Shown here: positions 25,234-33,648 of the stretch, piece after piece
How the letters are laid out: each line of letters starts with the position of its first letter
Numbering within the stretch: the first letter of the stretch is position 1
Assembly (NCBI GenBank): GCA_002433485.1
Contig: DJIF01000003.1
Span: forward strand, 1 to 58,106
Length of the DNA: 58,106 nt
Source: Deltaproteobacteria bacterium UBA6601
Lineage (GTDB): Bacteria; Myxococcota_A; UBA796; UBA9615
Reading direction: 5' to 3'
Notes under the pieces: model-generated
Told to the model about the DNA's origin: nothing
What the model saw: only the letters and a program-made list of their open reading frames with translations
Databases searched by the model: none
Translations under genes and position numbers: made by a program

Positions 25234-26259
25234 TTGCGACTGATCTTCGACGTTCTTCACCCTGCCCATGTGCACTTCTTTCGGCCGCTGGCCCAGGAGG
25301 TGCTCAAGGATGGGGGCGAGGTGCTTTTCACAGCGCGGGAGAAGGATGTAACCCTCGATCTACTGCGCTCCTATGGATTGCCCTATGAGGTCCTGACTGG
25401 AATTGGCGGCGGCATGGTCGGCCTCGCTCGCGAGCTGGTCATTCGTTGTGCGCGACTGACCTGGAGGGTTAAGCGTTTTCGACCGGATCTTTTGTTGGGC
25501 ATTATGGGGCCGGTGATTGCGCCGGTCAGCAGGGTCACTCGGGTTCCGTCCTGGGTTTTCTATGACACCGAGACCGCGGCGCTGACCAACCGTTTTGTCT
25601 ATCCAATCTGTCATCGGCTCTATCTTCCGGGTTCCTATCGGGGTACTGCACCGGAGCGGGCTATTCGTTACCCGGGCTATCACGAGCTGGCCTATCTGCA
25701 TCCGAGCCGCTTTACCGCTGATCCAGCCGTGCGTGAGGAGGCCGGATTGGGTAGCAAGGAACCCTTTGCCGTGGTTCGCCTGGTCTCCTGGGAGGCGAGT
25801 CATGACCTGGGCGATTCGGGTTTCTCTGATCCGGTCGCTTTTGTTACCTGGTTATCGTCGCAGATCAGGGTGGTCATCAGCGGGGAGCGGGGCGTTCCTG
25901 AACCCTTGCAGCATCTCGCCTTGAAGCTGGCTCCTGAGCGTATGCATCACTTGCTGGCTGCCGCAGATCTTTATGTGGGGGAAGGGGCGACGATGGCCGC
26001 TGAAGCTGCTGTCCTGGGCACGCCTGCGATCTTTGTGCACAGCGCCAGACTTGGCTACATGCTTGACCTTGAAGAGGAATTTAGCCTCTTATGGAACATG
26101 AATGGAGAGCAGCAGGCGCGTCCGGCAATTGAGGCCTGCTTGCGTGATTTAGAGGTCACTCGAAAGAGCTTTGAGCGGCGCCGCGAGGCGATGCTGGCGG
26201 AGCGTATCGATGTGGGGCAATTCCTGATCCGTGAAGTACATGGAGCCCTCAAATCCTGA
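25234..26259 (+). CDS. DUF354 family protein (glycosyltransferase-like)
   Basis: The 341-aa protein matches the DUF354 family, a GT-B-like group found in archaeal and bacterial surface-glycan loci. Visible features are RLIFDVLHPAHVHFFRPLA at the N-terminus, RPDLLLGIMGPVIAPVSR, FYDTETAALTNRF, the C-lobe MHHLLAAADLYVGEGATMAAEAA and GTPAIFVHSARLGYMLDL. It begins at a TTG 2 bp after the GT2 stop. No later start keeps the conserved N-terminus, so I accept it. It probably acts with the GT2 enzyme. The substrate is unknown. Confidence 0.8.
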   Translation: MRLIFDVLHPAHVHFFRPLAQEVLKDGGEVLFTAREKDVTLDLLRSYGLPYEVLTGIGGGMVGLARELVIRCARLTWRVKRFRPDLLLGIMGPVIAPVSRVTRVPSWVFYDTETAALTNRFVYPICHRLYLPGSYRGTAPERAIRYPGYHELAYLHPSRFTADPAVREEAGLGSKEPFAVVRLVSWEASHDLGDSGFSDPVAFVTWLSSQIRVVISGERGVPEPLQHLALKLAPERMHHLLAAADLYVGEGATMAAEAAVLGTPAIFVHSARLGYMLDLEEEFSLLWNMNGEQQARPAIEACLRDLEVTRKSFERRREAMLAERIDVGQFLIREVHGALKS

Positions 26260-26271
26260 ACTTCGTTAGGT

Positions 26272-27597
26272 CTATTCGACCTCTTCTTCAGCCTCTTCTT
26301 CTTCTTCTTCAGCCTCTTCCTCTTCAGGATTGTTGCTCCGCAGTGGTTCTTCTTCTTCGGGTTGGCTGTCGTCGGTTGCCGGACGTAGATTTTCATCGCT
26401 GTCCAGTTGAGCCTGCTTCTCGTTGCGCTTGCGGATAAGATCCTCGCGCTTCTTCTTACGTTCTTCGCGGCGCTTGGCGCGCTCTTCTCTCAGGCGCTCC
26501 CGTTCTTCATCCAGCTCTTTTTGACGAGCCTCTCGAAGCTCCTCTTCGGGCTCTTCCTCTTCCGCGCTGGGTTCTGGGTCTTCCTTGCTTTTAGGCGGCG
26601 CAGCTGGCCGAGGCTTTGTTCGTTTCTTTCCTCGTTTTGCTGCTGCTGGACTTTCGCGCAGCCTAGGTCGCTGTAAGGTTCCATTCACCTGATAGTGGTA
26701 CCAACCTCGGTCATCTTTGTGCCGTGGGTTGGAGCCAAACTGGACCTTGAGCAGCCCATCCAGGTCATCTCTGACCTTGAATCGAAAACGCAGTGCAAGG
26801 CGACTTCGGCTGATCTCGGTGTTCAGGTTGATGTAGCCCTCGACTGCGAACTGCAGGACTTCAGACTCAAACGAGGTGTCGCGAAATTCTGCCCGACCCC
26901 GGCTTACCTTCAGGTGGGCTTCGGAGCGGTCAAAGGAGGTCTCGGGGAGGCCGAATCCGGCCACCGTGAGGCCTTCCAGGAGCAGTCCATTGGCTACCAG
27001 ATCAATGGAGCCGCTTGATTTCTTAGCGTCTTCCCAGTGCCAGGTCAGGTCGCTTCCGCCGCGGAGCTTGCCTTTCGGATTCGCCGTTACGCTGCGGGTC
27101 GAGAGGCGGTAATCAGTGAGGTCGATCTGGCTGAAGTCCGATTTGATCCGGGATACGTTCCCGTCGCTTTGGGCCTCAAGCTCAAATTCCCCGCCGTAGA
27201 GGTCTACTTCAATTTCCAGTTCCTCAAGGGCTTCGAGGATTCTTCGATTGGTCTCCGTGCCACTTGCTGGCGAGCTGCCAGTCAGGATGGAGCGCAGTTC
27301 CAGCGCTGCGCCAATCACTCCTGAGCTGCTACTGCTGACCTTGACTCGCTCAAGGTTCATCAGTGGACCTGTCTGCGGGTCTTTGGAGTTCAGGGTGAGG
27401 CCTTTTGCCTGCACGCTGGATGTTGTGGCGCGCACTGAATCGAGCAGCAGGTTGGCTCCCGAGTCGGCAGCGGCGACTACGATCTGGTCGCGAACCCGGT
27501 CCCAGGGAAAGGTAAGCCAGAGCAATATAGTGAACACCGCGCTGAACCACAGGGAATAGCCCATGGCGAGCAGCAGCTTGCTGCCGACCAGTTTCAT
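26272..27597 (-). CDS. gspN: Type II secretion system protein GspN with charged C-terminal tail
   Basis: This is the last gene of the T2SS operon. The 441-aa protein has one N-terminal membrane helix (LWFSAVFTILLWLTFPW) and a periplasmic GspN-type domain (about 40-320) rich in beta strands (ELEIEVDLYGGEFELEAQ, GYINLNTEISRSRL). The last about 120 residues are very unusual: a basic Lys/Pro segment, a long E/R/K helix (RERLREERAKRREERKKK) and a terminal run of Glu. GspN proteins usually end near the folded domain, so this tail is an extension. GspN is thought to support the inner-membrane platform; it is variably present. Its start overlaps the gspM stop by 4 bp. Confidence 0.85.
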   Translation of the reverse strand: MKLVGSKLLLAMGYSLWFSAVFTILLWLTFPWDRVRDQIVVAAADSGANLLLDSVRATTSSVQAKGLTLNSKDPQTGPLMNLERVKVSSSSSGVIGAALELRSILTGSSPASGTETNRRILEALEELEIEVDLYGGEFELEAQSDGNVSRIKSDFSQIDLTDYRLSTRSVTANPKGKLRGGSDLTWHWEDAKKSSGSIDLVANGLLLEGLTVAGFGLPETSFDRSEAHLKVSRGRAEFRDTSFESEVLQFAVEGYINLNTEISRSRLALRFRFKVRDDLDGLLKVQFGSNPRHKDDRGWYHYQVNGTLQRPRLRESPAAAKRGKKRTKPRPAAPPKSKEDPEPSAEEEEPEEELREARQKELDEERERLREERAKRREERKKKREDLIRKRNEKQAQLDSDENLRPATDDSQPEEEEPLRSNNPEEEEAEEEEEEAEEEVE

Positions 27598-28172
27598 GCT
27601 CCCTCCAGTGGACCAAGTACCGAGATGTCGATACGAACATCGAGGAGAGCGGCTTCTTTGCGATCGGTCTTGAGTCGAACTTCGTCAAAACGCACCGCCT
27701 GCGGGGCTGACTCGAGGCGATGGAGGAGCTCTACGGTTTGCTTGAGGCTGATGTTGTCCACCACGATGTTGACCTTCTGTGCCCGATAGAAGTCGGTCTC
27801 AATGACGCCTCTTTCTGTCATGGAGCGAACATTTGCAGAGATGCCCATCTCGTTGCCCATCTTCTCCAGCCAGGTGAGTGGGGTAAAGCCGAGGCCGGCT
27901 TGCAGTCGCGCTTCGAGGGCATCAGCAGCGCCGACACGGCTTTGGTAATGGGAGAGCATTGCTTCAACTTGTCGTTGAGCCTCTTCTGCTGCGGCCAGAT
28001 TTCGATTCAGTTGTTGGGTCGACTTCTGCATGCTCTGGAAGGCGAACCAGCCGGCGACGAGGAGTACGACGGAGATACCGAATAGAAGGGTTCTTCGGTC
28101 GCGCGGGGTCAGCCCTCCAAGGAGCGTACGGATTCGATCTGTGATGGAGTCGATGCTGTCTTGCAGGCTCAT
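27594..28172 (-). CDS. gspM: Type II secretion system protein GspM
   Basis: GspM (192 aa) is a bitopic inner-membrane platform protein that pairs with GspL. It shows the expected short cytoplasmic start with PRDRR, a single transmembrane helix (TLLFGISVVLLVAGWFAFQ), a coiled coil (about 50-85) and a ferredoxin-like periplasmic end, where VDNISLKQTVELLHRLES is the typical C-terminal helix. It sits between gspL and gspN with 4-bp ATGA overlaps on both sides. Identification rests on this architecture and position. Confidence 0.88.
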   Translation of the reverse strand: MSLQDSIDSITDRIRTLLGGLTPRDRRTLLFGISVVLLVAGWFAFQSMQKSTQQLNRNLAAAEEAQRQVEAMLSHYQSRVGAADALEARLQAGLGFTPLTWLEKMGNEMGISANVRSMTERGVIETDFYRAQKVNIVVDNISLKQTVELLHRLESAPQAVRFDEVRLKTDRKEAALLDVRIDISVLGPLEGA

Positions 28173-29686
28173 CCTTCGTCCTCCTGCGAAGAGTCGTTTC
28201 TTGGAATGGTGACGGTGAAGCTCATCTTGCCGTTACGGGCCTTGTTGACGTTGCTTTTCTGCGCCTGCTTGAAGTGCTGGTTGCCGAGAATTGCTGCTTC
28301 AATGCTGTCGACTGAGCCGAAAGAATCGGTCTTGGCCTGGATCCGGATCATCTCGTTGTTCAACAGATACTCGCTTACATCGACTTTGACCTCGGTCGGC
28401 ATGATCTCTGAAAGCTCTTTGAGTGCGAGCAGTGGGGTCAGCTTCGGGCCAGTGAGATTTTCGATGCGCTCATCGACGTTGGCGACCTGCTCGTTCATAA
28501 CGCTCATTACCGATTCAGAGCTGAGTAGGGCCGAGGAAGGTACGCTGGGAAAGGCCTGCTGAACCGCTGAGATTAAATCCTCGTTGATGCTAGCGAGCTC
28601 TGCTTTGAGCCCAGCTGTTTGCGCGATGTGCATGCCGATGGCGCTCAGTGCGAGCAGAACCACCGTGGCTACAGCAAGCAGAGTCAAGCGGGCCTGAAGC
28701 TTGCTGTCTGCCGCGTAGGCAAAGGCCTCTTTGCGCAGCTCAGGCACTGAGCTGCGATTTTGACTCAGGCCGGCGAGTGCCAGCGCGTAGCACAGAGCGT
28801 GCTCTGGATCGGGGCGGGGAGCCTTCTCTGCTCCCTTTGGCGGAGCAGGTAGTTGAAGAACCTCGCAGGGTACTCCAAGCTCTTCGGCCAGGCGCCTGCT
28901 AAGGAGCTCAAGATGCTCGCGGTCACCGCAGAGATAGAGGTGTTCTACTTCTGGGGCTCCAGCTTCTTCTGCAGCAATCAGGCTGGTACGGAGCTCATTG
29001 ATCCACCGATCCAGCGGTTCGATGTCTCCTGGAGTCCAGGCGGAGCTTCCCATGGGAGCTGTACCGCTGAGAAAGTCTGCGCCCCTTTCTAGACCACGAA
29101 TCCAGCGGCATGTGCCTTTGCAGACCACCGAAACCAGGGTCGAATCCGGGTCGATGTTAAGGATCGCAATTCCTTCATCGCTGTCTGGCGCGAGCAAGGC
29201 CAGTGCTGCAGCATCTACGGTGAGATGGCGTGGCTCGACCCCTGCAGCCGAGAGGCTGTCGAGCTGGTGTTCAAGCCGGTCAGGGGCTGCCATGACTGCA
29301 AGAACCTGAGCGCCGTCTCGGCTGCCGTCGACGATGCGGTAGTCGAGGATGACGTCGTCCAGATCCCAGGGAACGTAGTTTTCGATCTCAAAGGCGAGGG
29401 TCTGGGCGATTCGCTTTGGATCCGAGAACGGCATTTCAATCAGCCAACTGGAGAGGCTCTGTGCCGACATGCTGGCAACGATGGTCATCTGGCTGTAGCC
29501 CAGGGTGTCGATGATTGCATGAGCAGCAGCAGCGACTGCTTGGGGATCTTGAAGTTCGCCAGGTCCAGGTTGTACGGGCTCGACGCTAAGAAAGTCTTCG
29601 ATCTCGTAGCCTCGGAGCGAGGTCTTCAGCACCGTTGCCCGCACACAGCGAGGGCCAAGGTCGATTCCGACGACATAGCCAGCCAT
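28169..29686 (-). CDS. gspL: Type II secretion system protein GspL
   Basis: GspL (505 aa) couples the GspE ATPase to the inner-membrane platform. The cytoplasmic part has the actin-like/PilM fold: VVGIDLGPRCVRATVLK at the start, MPFSDPKRIAQTLAFEIENYVPW (which belongs to the PilM/GspL family) in the first third, then DAAALALLAP and AILNIDPDSTLVSVV. A single transmembrane helix (ARLTLLAVATVVLLALSAIG, about residues 335-355) leads to a coiled coil and a small periplasmic ferredoxin-like domain. The size is near that of other deltaproteobacterial GspL. It shares one base with gspK and 4 bp with gspM. Confidence 0.92.
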   Translation of the reverse strand: MAGYVVGIDLGPRCVRATVLKTSLRGYEIEDFLSVEPVQPGPGELQDPQAVAAAAHAIIDTLGYSQMTIVASMSAQSLSSWLIEMPFSDPKRIAQTLAFEIENYVPWDLDDVILDYRIVDGSRDGAQVLAVMAAPDRLEHQLDSLSAAGVEPRHLTVDAAALALLAPDSDEGIAILNIDPDSTLVSVVCKGTCRWIRGLERGADFLSGTAPMGSSAWTPGDIEPLDRWINELRTSLIAAEEAGAPEVEHLYLCGDREHLELLSRRLAEELGVPCEVLQLPAPPKGAEKAPRPDPEHALCYALALAGLSQNRSSVPELRKEAFAYAADSKLQARLTLLAVATVVLLALSAIGMHIAQTAGLKAELASINEDLISAVQQAFPSVPSSALLSSESVMSVMNEQVANVDERIENLTGPKLTPLLALKELSEIMPTEVKVDVSEYLLNNEMIRIQAKTDSFGSVDSIEAAILGNQHFKQAQKSNVNKARNGKMSFTVTIPRNDSSQEDEG

Positions 29687-30975
29687 TAGTTATCCTTCCA
29701 CAGCAGATATCGTACGCCGTTGTTGTTGATTCGAAGTACAGCGACCGTGTTGTAGGTTGACTCATTCACATAGCCTGTAGAACTGAGCCGGAAGACCTTG
29801 CTGTCGGTACTAATCACGCTCTTTAGCCGATTGGTGTCGCGAAGAGTGATGCCCTTGGCCTGCACCCTTGAGATGAAGTCGGTGGGACGGGCGTAGGGGA
29901 TGAAGATCCGCTCTGCCATGAGCTCGGGAATCTTGGTGTCGATGAGCTGCATGGGCACTATGGCAGGGTCTGAGTAGGCGCGGATCAGGGCGCGGATCAT
30001 CTCCGGACTTGAGGAGTTGATGTTGACTTTGAAGTTCTGAGTGTGAACAGAGAGTCCCTCCCCGAATAAGGCCCATACTTCGTCGGTGACGCCGTGCACC
30101 ATCCGCAGCTCCTCCACCGTATCGAAGCGACCGTTCTTAGAGCGGTATCTGGGCTCGTAGTTGTCGTACAGGGCGTCTTCGTCACCGCCCCAGATTCCAG
30201 ACCGCTCTGAATCGGGGTCGACCCAATCCTTGATGTTGCCGATGAGCTCCCAGCGGTCCATCTTGAGACGCTCCTCGAACAGTGGATCGAAGTCCTCATG
30301 GGCCATCAGGCCGTAGAGCATCAGCGCGGTGGGGTGTTGTTGAATGGTGTAGCCAGCCCAGGTTTGGTTGGCGAAGCCATTGAGATCAATGCGACTGGAC
30401 TCATCTATGCAGTCCACCTTGAAGTCGCCTTCAAAGGCCAGCAGGTCACGCTTTAAACCTTCAGGTTCGTCGTCAGCGGTCGCGTCGATTTCACCGCGGC
30501 TGGGGGAGGTGGGGCTCTGACTGTTGTCTGCTTGTCCGCCAACGCCCACCAGGCTGAGCAGACCCTGTTCTTCCTCTTCACTCATCATCCCTTCACCGAC
30601 CTGGGTCATGAAGCGGAGCATGGCAGTGTCGAGAAAAGGAATGCTGCGGCAGACCATGGCTGCCCCATCCAGGTTCATGCCCATCCCGGCCAGGAAGCTT
30701 TGTGCCATGGGGTTTCGTCCGACCTGACGACCCATTACCAGCAGCAGTCCGTAAGTGCGGATTCCGGACTTGGCCAGATAGTTGGCACGGACATCATCGC
30801 GATGGTGTCCTGCGCTGATGATGTCGATGCGGCTCTTGTAGTTGAAATCGGTGACAAAGGCGGTGATCAGGACGACCAGAATCAAAGCCATCAGCAGGGC
30901 AAACCCGTTCTGCCCTGAGGGTCGTTTTGTGTCCCCTCCAAGGTGACGGAGAAGTACTTTGGTCGAGGCGCTCAC
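29686..30975 (-). CDS. gspK: Type II secretion system minor pseudopilin GspK
   Basis: GspK (429 aa) caps the pseudopilus tip. The N-terminus carries a prepilin-type peptidase site and helix, QNGFALLMALILVVLITAFVTD, with the Glu-poor GspK-style sequence (Phe after Gly, and no Glu5). The large globular domain contains CIDESSRIDLNGF, DWVDPDSERSG, EPRYRSKNGRFDTVEELRMV and FKVNINSSSPEMIRAL, characteristic of GspK. Two acidic insertions (about 150-180) are rich in Glu and Asp. Stop/start overlaps with gspJ and gspL indicate coupled translation. Confidence 0.93.
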   Translation of the reverse strand: MSASTKVLLRHLGGDTKRPSGQNGFALLMALILVVLITAFVTDFNYKSRIDIISAGHHRDDVRANYLAKSGIRTYGLLLVMGRQVGRNPMAQSFLAGMGMNLDGAAMVCRSIPFLDTAMLRFMTQVGEGMMSEEEEQGLLSLVGVGGQADNSQSPTSPSRGEIDATADDEPEGLKRDLLAFEGDFKVDCIDESSRIDLNGFANQTWAGYTIQQHPTALMLYGLMAHEDFDPLFEERLKMDRWELIGNIKDWVDPDSERSGIWGGDEDALYDNYEPRYRSKNGRFDTVEELRMVHGVTDEVWALFGEGLSVHTQNFKVNINSSSPEMIRALIRAYSDPAIVPMQLIDTKIPELMAERIFIPYARPTDFISRVQAKGITLRDTNRLKSVISTDSKVFRLSSTGYVNESTYNTVAVLRINNNGVRYLLWKDN

Positions 30976-31631
30976 GGGGTCGCCCTGATGCGGGTGAATA
31001 GGGATGTCGCTCGTCCCCCATCGTCTTCGAGCTCAAGGCGGATCTCGAAGGCGTCAGGCACGCGATTCATCTGATCGCTGCTCTCGCTGTCCCACTCATC
31101 GAGCCACTCTTCTTTGTTCTTGTCGTAGTAGCGAAGATTCAGGGAGCGCATGTTGTGGGCCATGGCCAAGACCCGTCCCCCGCGCTCAGGCTGGTCGTCG
31201 ACAATCGTGGACTCGCGGTGGACCAGAGTACGAAAGTTGCCCTCATTCCAGTCTGATTCTGAGAAGTAGCCGTATTCGGCAAAGTTGCTCTCTTTGCGAT
31301 TGGCGTAACGTTTTTCGTGGGCGGTGGCGACGAAGTAGACCTCGTCGGCAGGATCCCGATCTTCTGCCTTGAACACGGTTTTGAAGTACTCGGTCTGGTT
31401 CTGGCTGATAAATGCCTGGCTGAGCTCCCTGGTCATGATCCGCATGGCGTTGCGTCCCATCTTGTCGAGATCAGCGCGAGCTTCGGCCTCTGCCGCGACT
31501 GCCGCCGAGCCATGAAGTACGGAATAGGAAATCACCGTAATGACCGCGATGATGCTGATGCTGAGGGTCAGCTCGATGAGGGTGAGCCCTGCCTCAGGAT
31601 CCGAGTAGTTCCGTTGACCCAGAGCGCTCAT
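30972..31631 (-). CDS. gspJ: Type II secretion system minor pseudopilin GspJ
   Basis: GspJ (219 aa) forms the pseudopilus tip complex with GspI and GspK. The type IV pilin-like start AGLTLIELTLSISIIAVIT includes Glu5 after the peptidase site, then the globular domain with MGRNAMRIMTRELSQAF, DEVYFVATAHEKRYA, VLAMAHNMRSLNLRYYD and a C-terminal PDAFEIRLELED strand, all GspJ-like. Order and 4-bp overlaps with gspI and gspK support it. Confidence 0.92.
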   Translation of the reverse strand: MSALGQRNYSDPEAGLTLIELTLSISIIAVITVISYSVLHGSAAVAAEAEARADLDKMGRNAMRIMTRELSQAFISQNQTEYFKTVFKAEDRDPADEVYFVATAHEKRYANRKESNFAEYGYFSESDWNEGNFRTLVHRESTIVDDQPERGGRVLAMAHNMRSLNLRYYDKNKEEWLDEWDSESSDQMNRVPDAFEIRLELEDDGGRATSLFTRIRATP

Positions 31632-32275
31632 TGGCTGGCCTCCAGATCCTCTTGGGCTTCGAGCAACAGCTGTTCTTCTTCACTCATGACCCGGCCGGTC
31701 GGATTGACCAGGTGGGTGATGAATTCGACGCATTCGTCGACGGGCTGGCCGTCCGCATTGTTGCCATCGGGGAAGCAGACTCGAACTCGAGCTTCGCGCA
31801 GAAAGTTGCCCATCATGTCACTGAACATGGAAAGGTCGAGGCCCATTGCATCGAGAGCTGCCAGGTCATTGGCTGGGGCCGCTCCTGAGCTGGAGATGCC
31901 GGCCGCATCGCCAGCAGCATCGGCGCCTTCGCCAGCCAAGCCCATCAGCTGGTCCAGGTTGGGAAGCTTGACCTCTACTGTTTCGACCTCATATTCCCAG
32001 CGGTAGTCGTCGAAGAAGCCGGCAAAACGCTCGTCATTGAAGTCGCCCCGCTCGCGGACCTCGATCTCTCCGAAGCCTTCTTTTTCCATGCGCAGCTCAA
32101 GCAGGGTCATTACCTCTCCTGCGAGCATCGTTGCTGTGTTGATGCGCTCCGCCCTGCTTTGTGACCGAACCGCCCAGCTCTGGCTTTCAACCAGGATTAC
32201 CAGGGTGGTGGAGATGAGCAGGAGCGCCATCAGGCATTCCAGCAAAGTGAAGCCTGCGCGGTTTAGCCGGAGCAT
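31628..32275 (-). CDS. gspI: Type II secretion system minor pseudopilin GspI
   Basis: The 215-aa GspI has a processed pilin-like N-terminus, RAGFTLLECLMALLLISTTL, with a Glu at position 5 of the mature form, then VESQSWAVRSQSRAERINTATMLAGEVM and RWEYEVETVEV. It is much longer than most GspI (about 120 aa) because of an Ala/Gly-rich and Asp-rich insertion (about 105-150) and a C-terminal extension with VCFPDGN and FITHLVNPTGRV. It overlaps gspH by 1 bp and gspJ by 4 bp. Confidence 0.88.
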   Translation of the reverse strand: MLRLNRAGFTLLECLMALLLISTTLVILVESQSWAVRSQSRAERINTATMLAGEVMTLLELRMEKEGFGEIEVRERGDFNDERFAGFFDDYRWEYEVETVEVKLPNLDQLMGLAGEGADAAGDAAGISSSGAAPANDLAALDAMGLDLSMFSDMMGNFLREARVRVCFPDGNNADGQPVDECVEFITHLVNPTGRVMSEEEQLLLEAQEDLEASQ

Positions 32276-33156
32276 CAGTCGAGCCTCCGGTCCCGATCCC
32301 TTGCGTCAGGGATTTCGACTTTGTCCCGGATCGTACGAACCCTACCGATCAAGGGGTCTACGACCAGGGAGGTGATGGTCTCGCCATCCTCGTCGCTGAG
32401 GAAGACCACCGTGTCTTCCATGTAGCCACCAGGGAAGATATGGGTGTAAACAACGCGCCATTCCTGCTGTTCTGGGTCTTCACGCAGCATGGCCTCGACT
32501 TCAAATTCGTCCATCGGTCGGATGACTTCGTCGTGCTGTGGTGTCCATACCCCCCAGAACTTGGTGGTACCAGGGAGTTGGTGTCTGGCGAAGGCTTCAT
32601 CACCCTCGCCAATCGGGCTGAACTGGTTTACTGCGTGATGTCCGACTCCGCTCTTTGCCGCGAAGCTGCCTCCGCCCAGCATCCCTCCGAGCAGGCCGCT
32701 GAGGGCACCGTCGCCTTCGCCGCCTCCCAGGCTTGAACTCAGCTCGGTCAGCGTCGGTTGGTTGTTCTTACGGAGCTCGGCCTTATCTTTGACTTCCTGG
32801 TCGGAGATCTGCTTGGCAGTCATGAACTCATCAAAGGCCTCTTTGTCTTTCCGAGAGCTGAAGATGCGCACCTCCGAGTCCGCTGCTTCCACCCACCAGT
32901 TGCGATTGTCGAGGTCGTAGGCAATGCGCATGACCACGTTTCGCACTGAAGCTTCGTCGTATACGTAGCGAAGACTGGCTGCGAGCTCACGGCTGGCAGA
33001 TTTGAGGTCGACCCCCATGACAGCACGCATTGACGGAACCGCTGCCAGCAGCAGAACCCCGACCAGGGCCAGAACAACTACCACCTCGATGAGGGTGAGA
33101 CCGTTCTGGTCGGCCTGGTCGGTGGTCAGGCCGTTGCTGGTAGCGCTTCGGATCAC
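32275..33156 (-). CDS. gspH: Type II secretion system minor pseudopilin GspH
   Basis: GspH (293 aa) has the pilin-type N-terminus QNGLTLIEVVVVLALVGVLL and the H-type ASRELAASLRYVYDEASVRN, followed by an unusually long globular region. The central part (about 115-175) contains charged (KQISDQEVKDKAELRKN) and Gly-rich (LGGGEGDGALSGLLGGMLG) low-complexity segments absent from typical 150-200-aa GspH. The C-terminal TVVFLSDEDGETITSLVVDPLIGR fits. It overlaps gspG by 4 bp and gspI by 1 bp. Confidence 0.88.
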   Translation of the reverse strand: MIRSATSNGLTTDQADQNGLTLIEVVVVLALVGVLLLAAVPSMRAVMGVDLKSASRELAASLRYVYDEASVRNVVMRIAYDLDNRNWWVEAADSEVRIFSSRKDKEAFDEFMTAKQISDQEVKDKAELRKNNQPTLTELSSSLGGGEGDGALSGLLGGMLGGGSFAAKSGVGHHAVNQFSPIGEGDEAFARHQLPGTTKFWGVWTPQHDEVIRPMDEFEVEAMLREDPEQQEWRVVYTHIFPGGYMEDTVVFLSDEDGETITSLVVDPLIGRVRTIRDKVEIPDARDRDRRLD

Positions 33157-33632
33157 ATCCCCTGCCAGTTGTCGATGTCGGCGTCCGGTCCATCACCTCC
33201 AGGGCTGCTATCGGCTCCTCTGCTGGTGATCTTGTAGGGCTTCCCGTTGGGGCCTGGCACGCTGTATTCGAGCTGGTTTCCCCAGGGATCGACCAGCAGG
33301 TTGCTGTCGTCGAGGAAGGCGCCTGGTGTGCGGCCATTCTTCTTTGGCGGTGGGGAGACCAGAGAGTTCAGGCCCTGACTTGAAGTCGGGTACTTGCCGT
33401 ACTCCTGTTTGAATGCATCGAGGCGTCCTTGGATGGTCTTCATCTGGGTCAGGGTGATTTTCACCTTCTGCTCTTCAGCCATGCCAAAGAAATTCACCGC
33501 CAGAACCGTCATCAAAAGTCCCAGCAGGGTGAGCACCACCATGATTTCGATGAGGGTCATGCCGGCTTGGGAGCGGCTGCGGCCGGCGAGCCTGCTCAGC
33601 CGTCGGTTTAGGTGGATGCGTTGTGTGGTCAT
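33153..33632 (-). CDS. gspG: Type II secretion system major pseudopilin GspG
   Basis: GspG (159 aa) is the major pseudopilin. It has a peptidase site and helix, QAGMTLIEIMVVLTLLGLLM, then the family motif QMKTIQGRLDAFKQEYGKYPTS and WGNQLEYSVPGPNGKPYKI. The C-terminal SPGGDGPDADIDNW includes the Asp residues that bind calcium in other GspG proteins. The 25-residue leader before the peptidase site is long. Its start lies 16 bp after gspF. Confidence 0.96.
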   Translation of the reverse strand: MTTQRIHLNRRLSRLAGRSRSQAGMTLIEIMVVLTLLGLLMTVLAVNFFGMAEEQKVKITLTQMKTIQGRLDAFKQEYGKYPTSSQGLNSLVSPPPKKNGRTPGAFLDDSNLLVDPWGNQLEYSVPGPNGKPYKITSRGADSSPGGDGPDADIDNWQGM

Positions 33633-33648
33633 TGGCTTCTCCTTTTGT